Shown one piece after another: positions 25,817 to 34,487 of a stretch of 64,000 nucleotides of DNA. Source of the stretch: Liminaster sp017519885 (lineage in GTDB: Bacteria > Bacteroidota > Bacteroidia > Bacteroidales > UBA3663). The DNA lies in the NCBI GenBank assembly GCA_017519885.1, contig JAFWRO010000021.1, positions 1-64,000 on the forward strand, given 5' to 3'. Numbering within the stretch: the first letter of the stretch is position 1; every line of letters begins with the position of its first letter. Below the pieces are notes generated by a model that saw only the letters and a list, made by a program, of their open reading frames with translations, did not search any database and was not told the origin of the DNA. The translations under genes were made by a program, and so were the position numbers.

Positions 25817-26881
25817 ATGGGATTTTCTTGGCAAAAAGTGCCTTTGCAATTGGAGGATTCCGGAGAATGGGTGGAGGCCCAGGCTCCGGAAATCATATCT
25901 GCAAGTCGCAGTACCGACATTCCAGCTTTTTATGCCGAATGGTTTTTCGATAGGCTTAAAAAGGGTTATTCGGCTTGGATAAATCCGTTCAATGGCAAGA
26001 AAAGCTATGTGTCATATCAGAATACGAGATTCATCGTCTTCTGGTCCAAGAATCCATATCCATTGCTTAGTCATCTCGACCAATTGAAGGAGATGGGCAT
26101 AGGCTGTTATATTCAGTATTCCCTTAATGATTACGAAAACGAGAGACTGGAAAAAAATGTGCCCAACCTGGATTTCAGGATCAATACATTCAAATTGCTA
26201 AGTGAGAAACTAGGTTCAGAAAGTGTGATCTGGCGCTTCGATCCGCTTTTGCTAACGGATGATATTGATATAAATAGCCTGCTGCATAAAATTGAACGTA
26301 TCGGGAACCAATTATATGGCTATACAGAGAAACTCGTTTTCAGTTTTGCTGATATTGCAATTTACAGCAAGGTAAAGCAGAATCTGATTAATAACGGCAT
26401 TGAAGCCCGAGAGTGGACGGAATCACAAATGAGAGAATTCGCTCAACGATTAAGTGAATTGAATAATAGCAAAGGCTGGAATTATGAACTTGCAACATGT
26501 GGTGAGAAGATAGACCTTGGTGAATTCAATATAAATGCTAATCATTGCATAGACTATAGTCTTATAGCAAGAATAGCCCACGACGACAAACCCCTGTTGA
26601 GTTACATTGGTGCAACCATAAAGACCAGGGAAGCAGATCTGTTTGGAAATTATGAACCTTTGCCTGCAGATGCCATAGAATTGCCAAATGGAAGATATAT
26701 TATCAGGGATAAAGGCCAACGAGATTATTGCGGTTGTATGAAAAGCAAGGATATTGGACAATATAATACCTGCATTCACCAATGCGAATATTGCTATCCA
26801 AATACAAGCAAGCAAATGGCTATGATGAATTACAATGAATATTTGAAGAATCCCTATAAAGATACAATAATCGGACTTTAG
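25817..26881 (+). CDS. DUF1848 protein, radical-SAM-like
   Basis: A 354-residue DUF1848 family protein. The family opening is clear (EIISASRSTDIPAFYAEWF, then FIVFWSKNPYPLLSHLDQL and VIWRFDPLLLTDD). Near the C-terminus it has five cysteines, YCGCMKSKD followed by CIHQCEYCYPN. The last three are in the CX3CX2C spacing that binds the radical-SAM 4Fe-4S cluster, but placed after the barrel-like part rather than before it. The FWSKNP segment recalls spore-photoproduct-lyase-type radical enzymes. Nine bases separate it from the helicase-nuclease gene, so the two are one operon. A radical-SAM activity on nucleic acid is inference. Confidence 0.85.
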   Translation: MGFSWQKVPLQLEDSGEWVEAQAPEIISASRSTDIPAFYAEWFFDRLKKGYSAWINPFNGKKSYVSYQNTRFIVFWSKNPYPLLSHLDQLKEMGIGCYIQYSLNDYENERLEKNVPNLDFRINTFKLLSEKLGSESVIWRFDPLLLTDDIDINSLLHKIERIGNQLYGYTEKLVFSFADIAIYSKVKQNLINNGIEAREWTESQMREFAQRLSELNNSKGWNYELATCGEKIDLGEFNINANHCIDYSLIARIAHDDKPLLSYIGATIKTREADLFGNYEPLPADAIELPNGRYIIRDKGQRDYCGCMKSKDIGQYNTCIHQCEYCYPNTSKQMAMMNYNEYLKNPYKDTIIGL

Positions 26882-26911
26882 TGCAAAAAATATGTAAACT
26901 TTGAGAAAAAA

Positions 26912-26943
26912 TTTGGCGGGAAATAAAAAAACGATTATCTTTG
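26912..26943 (+). promoter_or_regulatory. Promoter of tamB
   Basis: -33 TTTG at 26912-26915 and -7 TATCTTTG at 26936-26943, 20-bp spacer. Transcription from about 26950 puts the GTTCGAA repeats in the 5' untranslated leader. Confidence 0.8.
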
Positions 26944-26956
26944 CACCCAATGAATG

Positions 26957-27001
26957 GTTCAGAAAGGTTCGAATAGTTCGAAGGGTTCGAATAGTTCATG
27001 G
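26957..27001. repeat. 9-bp GTTCGAAxx repeats in the tamB leader
   Basis: GTTC recurs at 26957, 26967, 26976, 26985 and 26994, that is, a 9-bp period after a first step of 10. Core GTTCGAA contains the palindrome TTCGAA. The array runs into the ATG at 26998, so it covers the ribosome-landing region. Confidence 0.75.
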
Positions 27002-30000
27002 AAGAACAGAAGGAACAGATAACACAACCTGAGAAAAAGAAGTCGGGGATAGGGCGCGTGATACGCGTCGCTATCGTTGTGCTGTTGCTGCTCCTTATCG
27101 GTTTGCCGCTTTCGCTCTACATCCCGCCGGTGCAGGATGTGGTATGCCGTGCTGTGGTATCGTATCTGAACAAGTCGAGCGAAGACCTGGAGTATAAGGT
27201 GGGGAAGGTGCGCATTGGTTTCCCGCTTAAATTGAAGGTAAAGGATGTGGACGTGCTGAAACGCAAGGACGGCACGACACTGGTCCACGTGGGCGAACTT
27301 TCGACAGGCCTCGATGATATTCCCATCAGCCAACCCTTCTTTGTGCTGGGCAAAGTACACGTTGATGATGTTGTGATAGGTATGGATTCGCTCACCGAAT
27401 CATTTGGCATGTCAGGAACGTTGAAGAGCCTTGATGCCGAACGTTTGGAACTTGACCTTGCCAACAATCAAATCAGACTAAAGGAAGGGGCATTGGACAG
27501 CCCCGATGTGCGACTCTATCTGGGACCATCGCCACCCGACAGCATCGACGAGGAAAGCAGCGGATGGCACGTCACGGTAGGTAAAGTTGCGGTAAAGAAC
27601 GGTCGTGTAGGCCTGGATATGAGTGACGAGAGCCTGGCGAAAGCATTGGCGAGCGTCAGCACATCGCCTTATCTCGACTACAATCATCTGCTGGTTTCAG
27701 GCATCGACCTCGAAGCCGAAAACATTGTCTATTCACCTGACGTCATTCATGCCGATGTCAAGTACCTCAAGGCACGCGAGGAGAACAGTGGCCTGGAGGT
27801 GACCCGACTGGCTGCCAATTTCAATATGGAGGATGACCTCATCACGCTGCATGAAGTCGATCTGGGACTTGGTAATGACGATTATCTGCAAGGCGATGCC
27901 GAACTGCATCTGGGTATGCTTGACTCCATCCGTACCGGATACGTCGATGCCGACCTTGTGGCTCAAATAGATTCGGCCAACCTCTGTCGGTTGGCAGCGC
28001 CTTATCTGCCCGGACTGCAGAAGCACTGGGTAAATGAGCGCGCCACGCTTGTACTGAAGGGACGTGTTACGCCCGATTCGCTCGACCTGCATCAACTGAC
28101 CCTGCAGATGCCCCGACATATCGACGTGACAGCCGATGCCGTGGGAACCTCCATCTTCGACAATCAGCAACGTCAGGCTGCAGCCACCATCAAGGGCTCG
28201 CTGCGCGATGCCGACTTCCTCCTTTCTGCCTTCGTCGATGAACCCAAGAACCGCTCGTATCGACTTCCAGTTGACCTCGGTCTTGACCTCGAAGGTTCGC
28301 AGCGCGGACGCCGATTTACGGCGCGTGCCGATGTGCAGCATCGTGGACACGACATCGTCAGAGCTGACGGCAATTACGATCTGGTCACAGAGGCCTATCA
28401 CCTTGATGCGAAGATTTGGGGGCTCAACGTCAGTGAGTTTGTGCCCGGAGTCATAGCCGACCGAATGACAGCCACTGCCTTGGCTGATGGTCGCCACCTC
28501 GACTTCCCTGGCAAGCGCACACGCCTCGATGCCAAGGTGCAGATCGATACGCTCCACTTTGTGGACAATACTGGACGGCGCGACAGTATCACCGGACTGT
28601 CGGCCGAGGCATCGATGCTGGATGGAAACTACGTGGCCGACATCCATTCGACCCATCGTCGGTTGGCGCTCGATACACATCTGGAAGGCATCTTCCTCAA
28701 GGACACCATTTCGACCAAGGGATATATCAATCTGCCCGACATCGACCTTGCCAACCTGCCTTTCGGCCTGGCACGTCCTGACCTTGGAAAGATAAAGCTG
28801 AACAGCACCGTCGAAGGTTATTACGACTGGGGCGAGAATGCGCATCTGGAACTGAGAATCGATTCGGTGAACTATGTGGATGCCAGCCGATCGGATCACT
28901 TCAAGGACATTATCATCGGCCTTAATTCCAGCCCCGGTATGATGGATATCAGCCTGACGGGAGGAGATGCCAACGTGATGATGTGTACCGATAGAAGCAT
29001 CAAGGACCTGCCTGCCATTGTCGATACACTGATGGTGGAGGTGAATCGTCAATTGGATGGATATATGTTCGACTTCAACGCACTCGTCTCGAAGGTGCCC
29101 CAGTTGTCGGTCGACCTGCATATGGCGCAGAACAACCCGTTCTACGATCCCATCGTCTATCACACAGGCTATGAGTTCAGCAGCATCGACGTCATGGCGC
29201 TCAATGCCTATCGATTCTCGCTCGATGGCACGATCGTGAACCTCGTGGAACAGACGGGCAGTGTCGATTTCGACACCATCGCCATTTCTGTTCAGCCTTG
29301 CAGGCAAGACGTCCAGCGGGATGCCTACGAGTACGCCGTGCATGCCATGCACATTGACCCCAGGGCTTCGAAGACCTACGATATCCACCTGAACGGCAAG
29401 TTCATGCCCGACAGCCTAACAGCTGGCATCACCTATATCAATGGTAACTACCTGACCCTTTACGATGCCGAGGCCTCGCTGGCCATTGCCGACGACAGCG
29501 TGACCCTGCATCTGGAGAAGGATCCCATCATCTATGAACAGCTGTTCGCGGTGAACAAGGACAATTACCTAAGTGTGATGCACTACAAGGATCTGGAGGT
29601 GCGCAAGCCCAATACCAAAGCACGCATCGTCCTTGATGGACCACGTGGGCTGAATGTGCGTCTTTATACCCGCCAGGATACACGCAAGGCCGATGGCAAC
29701 CAATTGTTGCTCCTTGTGCGCAACCTCGACCTGGCCTACACGACAAAACTGATGCAATGGGAGGGTGGCGATGCCGGCGGCAACTTCTCACTCACAGCTA
29801 TGGTCAATCTCTATCCCGACAGTCTGGGAGCCCGTTTGCGTTCGGGCATCAAGACGTTCCACCTGGGCGATTACCGTGCCGACACGTTGTCGTTCGACGG
29901 CAATTTTGCGATGGCAAAGAATCGTCGCGATGCCGACGGCATACTCATGGTTGACAGCATCGTGAAGCTGAAGGTAGATGCCCGATTGGCCGACAGCGTC

Positions 30001-31755
30001 AATGTGATGGCCAGAATCGACGAGTTCCCTCTGCCCCTGGTCAATACCTTCCTGCCCAGCAACATCAACCTTTGGGGCAACACCACCGGACGACTGACTA
30101 TGCTTGGCAGGGACTTTGACAATGCAAAGGTGAATGCCCACCTGACGATGCATGAGGCCGGAGTCATTTATGACGATCTGGATGCCCAACTGAAGTTCTG
30201 CGAAGACACGCTTCGCCTGATCAACAATCGTCTTGCCTTCAACAACTACAAGATTTTTGGTGCCAACGCCAATCCCATCAACGTGCGTGGAGAGGTTGAT
30301 CTCAGCAAGCAGGTGAGCAATCCGGGCATCACCCTCAATCTTACGGGTGACAGAGTAAGACTAATCGACAACAACAAGTTGCGCCTCATGGACCAGTATA
30401 TCACTGGACGACTCCTTATCAGTCCGAATATCCGTGTGCGCGGTACGCTCAACAGGCTTGACGTCAGTGGCTCGCTACGTGTGCATTCGGGTACGAACCT
30501 AAGTTACTACATGTCGGACGACCCATTGTCGGAAAACAGCAGGATTGACGACATCGTCGAATTTGTCAACTTCCGTCAGCAGGACCGCGAGATAGCTATG
30601 GCAGGCATGCGTCGCCGTCAGCCGCTGCAGGACCAGGCCGACGAAGGCATGAAGGTGCGTCTCGGCATCGATATAGACAAGGATATGAAGGTCACGGCTT
30701 TCCTTGACCAGGAGAACAACAAGGTGGACATCGTGGGCGGTGGCAGCCTCAATCTGCAGACCGACAACCAGGGAGAGTTCATCATGAACGGTACCTACGA
30801 CATCATCAGTGGAAAGGTGGACTACAAGTTGCCGATTCTGCCGATGGTCAAGACTTTCGACATCAACAGCTCGAGTCTCGTCAACTGGACGGGCAGCGAG
30901 CCGAGCGATCCGGAAATCAACATCGTGGCTTCGGAGGAAGTGAAGGCCACTGTCAATACTGACAACAAGACGAGCCTGGTTAACTTCATCGTCACCATTG
31001 CCATAACCGGTACGCTTGAGAACCTACATATCACCTTCGACTGCAGCGCTGCCAACAACAGCACCATCAATTCAGGCATCGCATCACTTGACGATGACGA
31101 GCGTTCGAAGGTAGCCCTTATCCTCTTGATATCGCAGACCTATACAGGTCCGGGAAGCAGCAGTTCGGCAGGTCTTGGCGTTGCCAATGCCGCACTCTCG
31201 TCGATGATCAACCGCCAGTTGGAGTCGCTCATCGGCAATATGAAGGGCACGACTATCGACATCGGTGTCGATATGTACAATACCGAGACTGGTGGAGCAC
31301 GCACCGATTATTCGGTGAAGGTGACCAAGACACTTTTCAATGAACGTGTGCGTGCCTCCATCGGAGGACAAATGAGCAGCGGCGGAGATGTCAACCGTAA
31401 CAATGGCGCACAACTTGGTGATATGTCGCTCGAATACCTGATCAAGAAGGATGGTTCGCACTACATCAAGGTCTATCGTCGAACCAATTATGAGTCGGTA
31501 CTCGAAGGCGAGGTCGTTGAGGCAGGTGCCAGTTACATCCAGGAACGTTCGGGCTATCGCTTCAAGCAGCTCCTGCTTCCTAACAGTCGCAAGCGCCAGG
31601 CCCGCATCGAAGAACACCTCCGTCAACTCCGTCTGCAGGAAGAAGAGGAGGAGAACAACGAAACTCCGGCCGACACCGACGACCCCCAAGCCATTTCAAA
31701 AGAATCCCCAGCCATCACAAACGAAAACAATGAAGCAGAAAAGAAGTCAGAATAG
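26998..31755 (+). CDS. tamB: TamB-like translocation and assembly module inner-membrane protein
   Basis: A 1585-residue AsmA/TamB-type bridge protein. It has one N-terminal transmembrane helix (about residues 15-40, VIRVAIVVLLLLLIGLPLSL) and a very long periplasmic beta region built from repeated strands (AELHLGMLDSIRTGYVDADL and many similar). The C-terminal TamB/DUF490 domain is seen in DYKLPILPMVKTFDINSSS, SDPEINIVASEEVKATV and LLISQTYTGPG. TamB-type proteins span the periplasm and help place outer-membrane proteins or move phospholipids. The gene overlaps its partner, the TamA-type lipoprotein gene, by 26 bases. The last 40 residues are a charged, Glu-rich tail. Confidence 0.92.
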   Translation: MEEQKEQITQPEKKKSGIGRVIRVAIVVLLLLLIGLPLSLYIPPVQDVVCRAVVSYLNKSSEDLEYKVGKVRIGFPLKLKVKDVDVLKRKDGTTLVHVGELSTGLDDIPISQPFFVLGKVHVDDVVIGMDSLTESFGMSGTLKSLDAERLELDLANNQIRLKEGALDSPDVRLYLGPSPPDSIDEESSGWHVTVGKVAVKNGRVGLDMSDESLAKALASVSTSPYLDYNHLLVSGIDLEAENIVYSPDVIHADVKYLKAREENSGLEVTRLAANFNMEDDLITLHEVDLGLGNDDYLQGDAELHLGMLDSIRTGYVDADLVAQIDSANLCRLAAPYLPGLQKHWVNERATLVLKGRVTPDSLDLHQLTLQMPRHIDVTADAVGTSIFDNQQRQAAATIKGSLRDADFLLSAFVDEPKNRSYRLPVDLGLDLEGSQRGRRFTARADVQHRGHDIVRADGNYDLVTEAYHLDAKIWGLNVSEFVPGVIADRMTATALADGRHLDFPGKRTRLDAKVQIDTLHFVDNTGRRDSITGLSAEASMLDGNYVADIHSTHRRLALDTHLEGIFLKDTISTKGYINLPDIDLANLPFGLARPDLGKIKLNSTVEGYYDWGENAHLELRIDSVNYVDASRSDHFKDIIIGLNSSPGMMDISLTGGDANVMMCTDRSIKDLPAIVDTLMVEVNRQLDGYMFDFNALVSKVPQLSVDLHMAQNNPFYDPIVYHTGYEFSSIDVMALNAYRFSLDGTIVNLVEQTGSVDFDTIAISVQPCRQDVQRDAYEYAVHAMHIDPRASKTYDIHLNGKFMPDSLTAGITYINGNYLTLYDAEASLAIADDSVTLHLEKDPIIYEQLFAVNKDNYLSVMHYKDLEVRKPNTKARIVLDGPRGLNVRLYTRQDTRKADGNQLLLLVRNLDLAYTTKLMQWEGGDAGGNFSLTAMVNLYPDSLGARLRSGIKTFHLGDYRADTLSFDGNFAMAKNRRDADGILMVDSIVKLKVDARLADSVNVMARIDEFPLPLVNTFLPSNINLWGNTTGRLTMLGRDFDNAKVNAHLTMHEAGVIYDDLDAQLKFCEDTLRLINNRLAFNNYKIFGANANPINVRGEVDLSKQVSNPGITLNLTGDRVRLIDNNKLRLMDQYITGRLLISPNIRVRGTLNRLDVSGSLRVHSGTNLSYYMSDDPLSENSRIDDIVEFVNFRQQDREIAMAGMRRRQPLQDQADEGMKVRLGIDIDKDMKVTAFLDQENNKVDIVGGGSLNLQTDNQGEFIMNGTYDIISGKVDYKLPILPMVKTFDINSSSLVNWTGSEPSDPEINIVASEEVKATVNTDNKTSLVNFIVTIAITGTLENLHITFDCSAANNSTINSGIASLDDDERSKVALILLISQTYTGPGSSSSAGLGVANAALSSMINRQLESLIGNMKGTTIDIGVDMYNTETGGARTDYSVKVTKTLFNERVRASIGGQMSSGGDVNRNNGAQLGDMSLEYLIKKDGSHYIKVYRRTNYESVLEGEVVEAGASYIQERSGYRFKQLLLPNSRKRQARIEEHLRQLRLQEEEEENNETPADTDDPQAISKESPAITNENNEAEKKSE

Positions 31756-34252
31756 TCTCTTGTGGTCATTGTTGCCTCGTCGTTGCAATGGCCTGACATC
31801 GCTGTTGGCCCTGGCCCTTCTGACCATTGGCCTCACGGCATGCAGCATCACCAACAGGCTTCCTGCTGGTGAGGTGCTCTATACGGGTGTGTCGAAAATC
31901 AATCACAACAAGGTCGATACGGTCGATGATCTGGTCAAGGAAGCCCTGGCCACCAAACTGGAAGTGGCGCCCAACAGTTCGTTCCTGGGTTCGGCCTATC
32001 ATATCTCTCCATTCCCCATAGGATTGTGGATCTACAACGGACTCTATCCGAAGGAGGAACGCGGATTCCGTCATTGGTTCTGGAAGCACTTCAAGAGTGA
32101 TCCTACGCTTGTCAGCCAGGTCAATCCCGAACTGCGTGCCCATGCGGCCGAAGCAGCACTGAAGGATGAGGGCTACTTCGATGCCTCGGTCGATTTCGAT
32201 ACCATTTACAACAAGAAGGATTCGCTCAAGGCGAAGATAGCCTATACGGTCAACTATGCGCATAAATCGCACTTCGGCACCATCACCTACATGCGCAGCC
32301 CGTTCCCTCGCATCGACAGCATCGTGAGCCATACGCTCGACAAGAGTCTGCTCAGAAGCGGTGATCGTTTCTCGTATACCAATCTGGATGCAGAGCGAAT
32401 CCGCATTGCCGATGTCCTGAAGGATTCGGGGTATTATTTCTTCGAACCGAAATTCGTCAAGTATTATGCCGACAGCACGCAGCATGGCAACACGGTGAAC
32501 CTGCGCGTGATGGTAGGGTTTGGCGCCGACCAGAAGGCTTTGGCTCCCTGCACCATCGATTCGGTACACTTCACGCTCGATTTGGGAGCAGGCCTTAGAT
32601 CACAGCATTTCGACACATTGCGTTACCTGACAGTGGGTTGGAATGGACCAAGACCGATGATGAAGACACGACACTTGCGACGTTCGTTGGGATTCCGTCG
32701 CCATGCATTGTTGACTCCCAAACGAATTGCGATGTCGAAGGAACTGATTTCGCGTCTCAATACCTTCAAGTATTATCCGATAGAAACTGAGATCATACAT
32801 CTGGCAGGTGACTCGTTGACACGATCGTTCAGCCGAGTGCAGTTGGAAGAGGGGCAGCATCTGCGTTTGGGACAGGATACCACCAGCGTGCGACTCCACA
32901 TCAATGCCACCTACGATTATCCGTGGACGGGAACCACCGAAATCGGAGCCGTCTATAAGGACAATAACCAGGCTGGACCAGGTGCCACATTCAAGGCTAT
33001 GCGACGCAATCTGTTCGGCGGTGGAGAAAAACTCACCTTCCAACTCGACGGTACCTACGAGTGGAGCACTGGAAAGAATGCGAGCGCTGGCAACAAGATG
33101 AACAGTTATGATCTGGGAGGCAAGGTCTCGCTTTCAGTGCCACGACTGCAAATTCCCCATTATTTCCGACCGGTGCGCGAGAAGCCCGTCTCATCGACCT
33201 ACAGTGTCTCGATCGACTGGATGCGTCGTGCAGGATGGCTTGATATGGTGAGGGCAAGCGGTTCGGTTGAATACGGGTTTGGTCTGAACAAGTATAATTC
33301 AATGACCTTCACGCCTTTGAAACTTTCTTACGTTTCGGCGTTCAACAAGACTGATGCCTTTGAGGAAATGATAGGACGATACCAAAGTCTGGAGCACGCT
33401 TTTGAGAACCAGTTCATTCCTCAGATGGAAGTGACCTGGACCTTCGACAACGCCACATCGACATCGACGCGTCCGCACAGGGAATATGCGAAGGTGACAC
33501 TCGCCGAAGCAGGTGGCATCACCGACGTGCTGATGGGACAGATGGGTTCGCATCGCGTACAAGGCGAACGTCAGCTGTTCTTCCTGAAGTTCTCGCAGTT
33601 TCTGAAGGCCACGGCTGAGTTCCGCTATACGCACACGATTGATGGCGACATCAAGTTCGCCAGCCGTATTCAGGGAGGTGTCGGCTACGCATACGGCAAC
33701 TCGGAGGATTTGCCCTACAGTGAGCAATTCTACATCGGAGGTCCCAACTCACTGCGCGGTTTTTCGGTGCGTGGTGTCGGCCCTGGTAGTACCAAATGGA
33801 TATCGAAGTTTGGCGAAGATGAGTATTCGTACCTGCAGCGTGTGGGTGACATCAAGTTGGAAGCCAATGTCGAGTTGAGATTCCCGATAGCAGGTGCTTT
33901 TCATGGAGCATTGTTTGCCGATGCGGGCAACGTGTGGAGATTGCGGTCCACCGATTTGACACCGACGGAGTACGATTTTTTGAAGAGTCAAATGGAACCA
34001 GAAGATTATCAGGAATTGGTTAACATAATGAAAGCCTACTCTGAAGGCGAGCAAATCGGCCGGAACTTAGTCGACCAACTTGCTTTCGACGTTGGACTGG
34101 GCTTCCGTCTGAACCTCGACATGTTCATCATCCGTCTGGATATCGGTGTTCCAATCCATGACCCGAATGATGTGGACGAAAGTTACTTCAACTGTCGTCA
34201 TGCCTTGCTTAAGAACCTCGGTTGGAATCTGGCCGTGGGCTATCCATTCTAA
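31730..34252 (+). CDS. TamL: lipidated BamA/TamA-family outer membrane protein
   Basis: An 840-residue Omp85 protein. I place the start at 31730 (MKQKRSQNSLLWSLLPRRCN) because the following GLTSLLALALLTIGLTAC is a lipoprotein signal with the lipidated Cys. Lipidation is the hallmark of the Bacteroidota TamL subgroup. POTRA-like segments follow (AAEAALKDEGYFDASVDFDT, TKYYADSTQ-type strands), then a 16-strand-type barrel. Its L6 loop reads GGPNSLRGFSVRGVGPGS, and the chain ends with VGYPF. It overlaps tamB by 26 bases, which supports a TamB-TamL complex joining inner and outer membranes. Confidence 0.92.
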   Translation: MKQKRSQNSLLWSLLPRRCNGLTSLLALALLTIGLTACSITNRLPAGEVLYTGVSKINHNKVDTVDDLVKEALATKLEVAPNSSFLGSAYHISPFPIGLWIYNGLYPKEERGFRHWFWKHFKSDPTLVSQVNPELRAHAAEAALKDEGYFDASVDFDTIYNKKDSLKAKIAYTVNYAHKSHFGTITYMRSPFPRIDSIVSHTLDKSLLRSGDRFSYTNLDAERIRIADVLKDSGYYFFEPKFVKYYADSTQHGNTVNLRVMVGFGADQKALAPCTIDSVHFTLDLGAGLRSQHFDTLRYLTVGWNGPRPMMKTRHLRRSLGFRRHALLTPKRIAMSKELISRLNTFKYYPIETEIIHLAGDSLTRSFSRVQLEEGQHLRLGQDTTSVRLHINATYDYPWTGTTEIGAVYKDNNQAGPGATFKAMRRNLFGGGEKLTFQLDGTYEWSTGKNASAGNKMNSYDLGGKVSLSVPRLQIPHYFRPVREKPVSSTYSVSIDWMRRAGWLDMVRASGSVEYGFGLNKYNSMTFTPLKLSYVSAFNKTDAFEEMIGRYQSLEHAFENQFIPQMEVTWTFDNATSTSTRPHREYAKVTLAEAGGITDVLMGQMGSHRVQGERQLFFLKFSQFLKATAEFRYTHTIDGDIKFASRIQGGVGYAYGNSEDLPYSEQFYIGGPNSLRGFSVRGVGPGSTKWISKFGEDEYSYLQRVGDIKLEANVELRFPIAGAFHGALFADAGNVWRLRSTDLTPTEYDFLKSQMEPEDYQELVNIMKAYSEGEQIGRNLVDQLAFDVGLGFRLNLDMFIIRLDIGVPIHDPNDVDESYFNCRHALLKNLGWNLAVGYPF

Positions 34253-34265
34253 TACATTATATAAT

Positions 34266-34481
34266 ATGTTACAGAAATTCGCTCGAATCTACACCATCGT
34301 AGTTTCCATCTTCATCCTTGCTGCACTCCTGGGTGCAGGGTATTGTTTCTTCGGCATCGGCTCGATGGCAGGTGCCGTGGGTTGTATCTTTATGGCAGTC
34401 CTCTTTGCGCTCATGCTCTTCGTGACGCGCGCGTTTGTGAAGCAGAATACCAAAAAGAAGAAGCAATCGCGCTTCAGATAA
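34266..34481 (+). CDS. Small two-helix membrane protein
   Basis: A 71-residue protein with two predicted membrane helices (about residues 8-28, IYTIVVSIFILAALLGAGYC, and 31-53, GSMAGAVGCIFMAVLFALML). Its tail is strongly basic (KQNTKKKKQSRFR), which should lie in the cytoplasm. The ATG at 34266 lies 13 bases after the tamL stop. No family is recognised. Position suggests a membrane helper of the Tam module, but that is only context. Confidence 0.7.
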   Translation: MLQKFARIYTIVVSIFILAALLGAGYCFFGIGSMAGAVGCIFMAVLFALMLFVTRAFVKQNTKKKKQSRFR

Positions 34482-34487
34482 ATTCGT

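Noticed and set aside
27733..29388. A 551-codon minus-strand open frame inside tamB
   Set aside because: It lies wholly opposite tamB and encodes no recognisable motif; tamB has clear N- and C-terminal domains.
31451..31729. N-terminal extension of tamL within tamB
   Set aside because: The extension is Ser/Arg/Thr-rich and out of keeping; the later start gives a proper lipoprotein signal.
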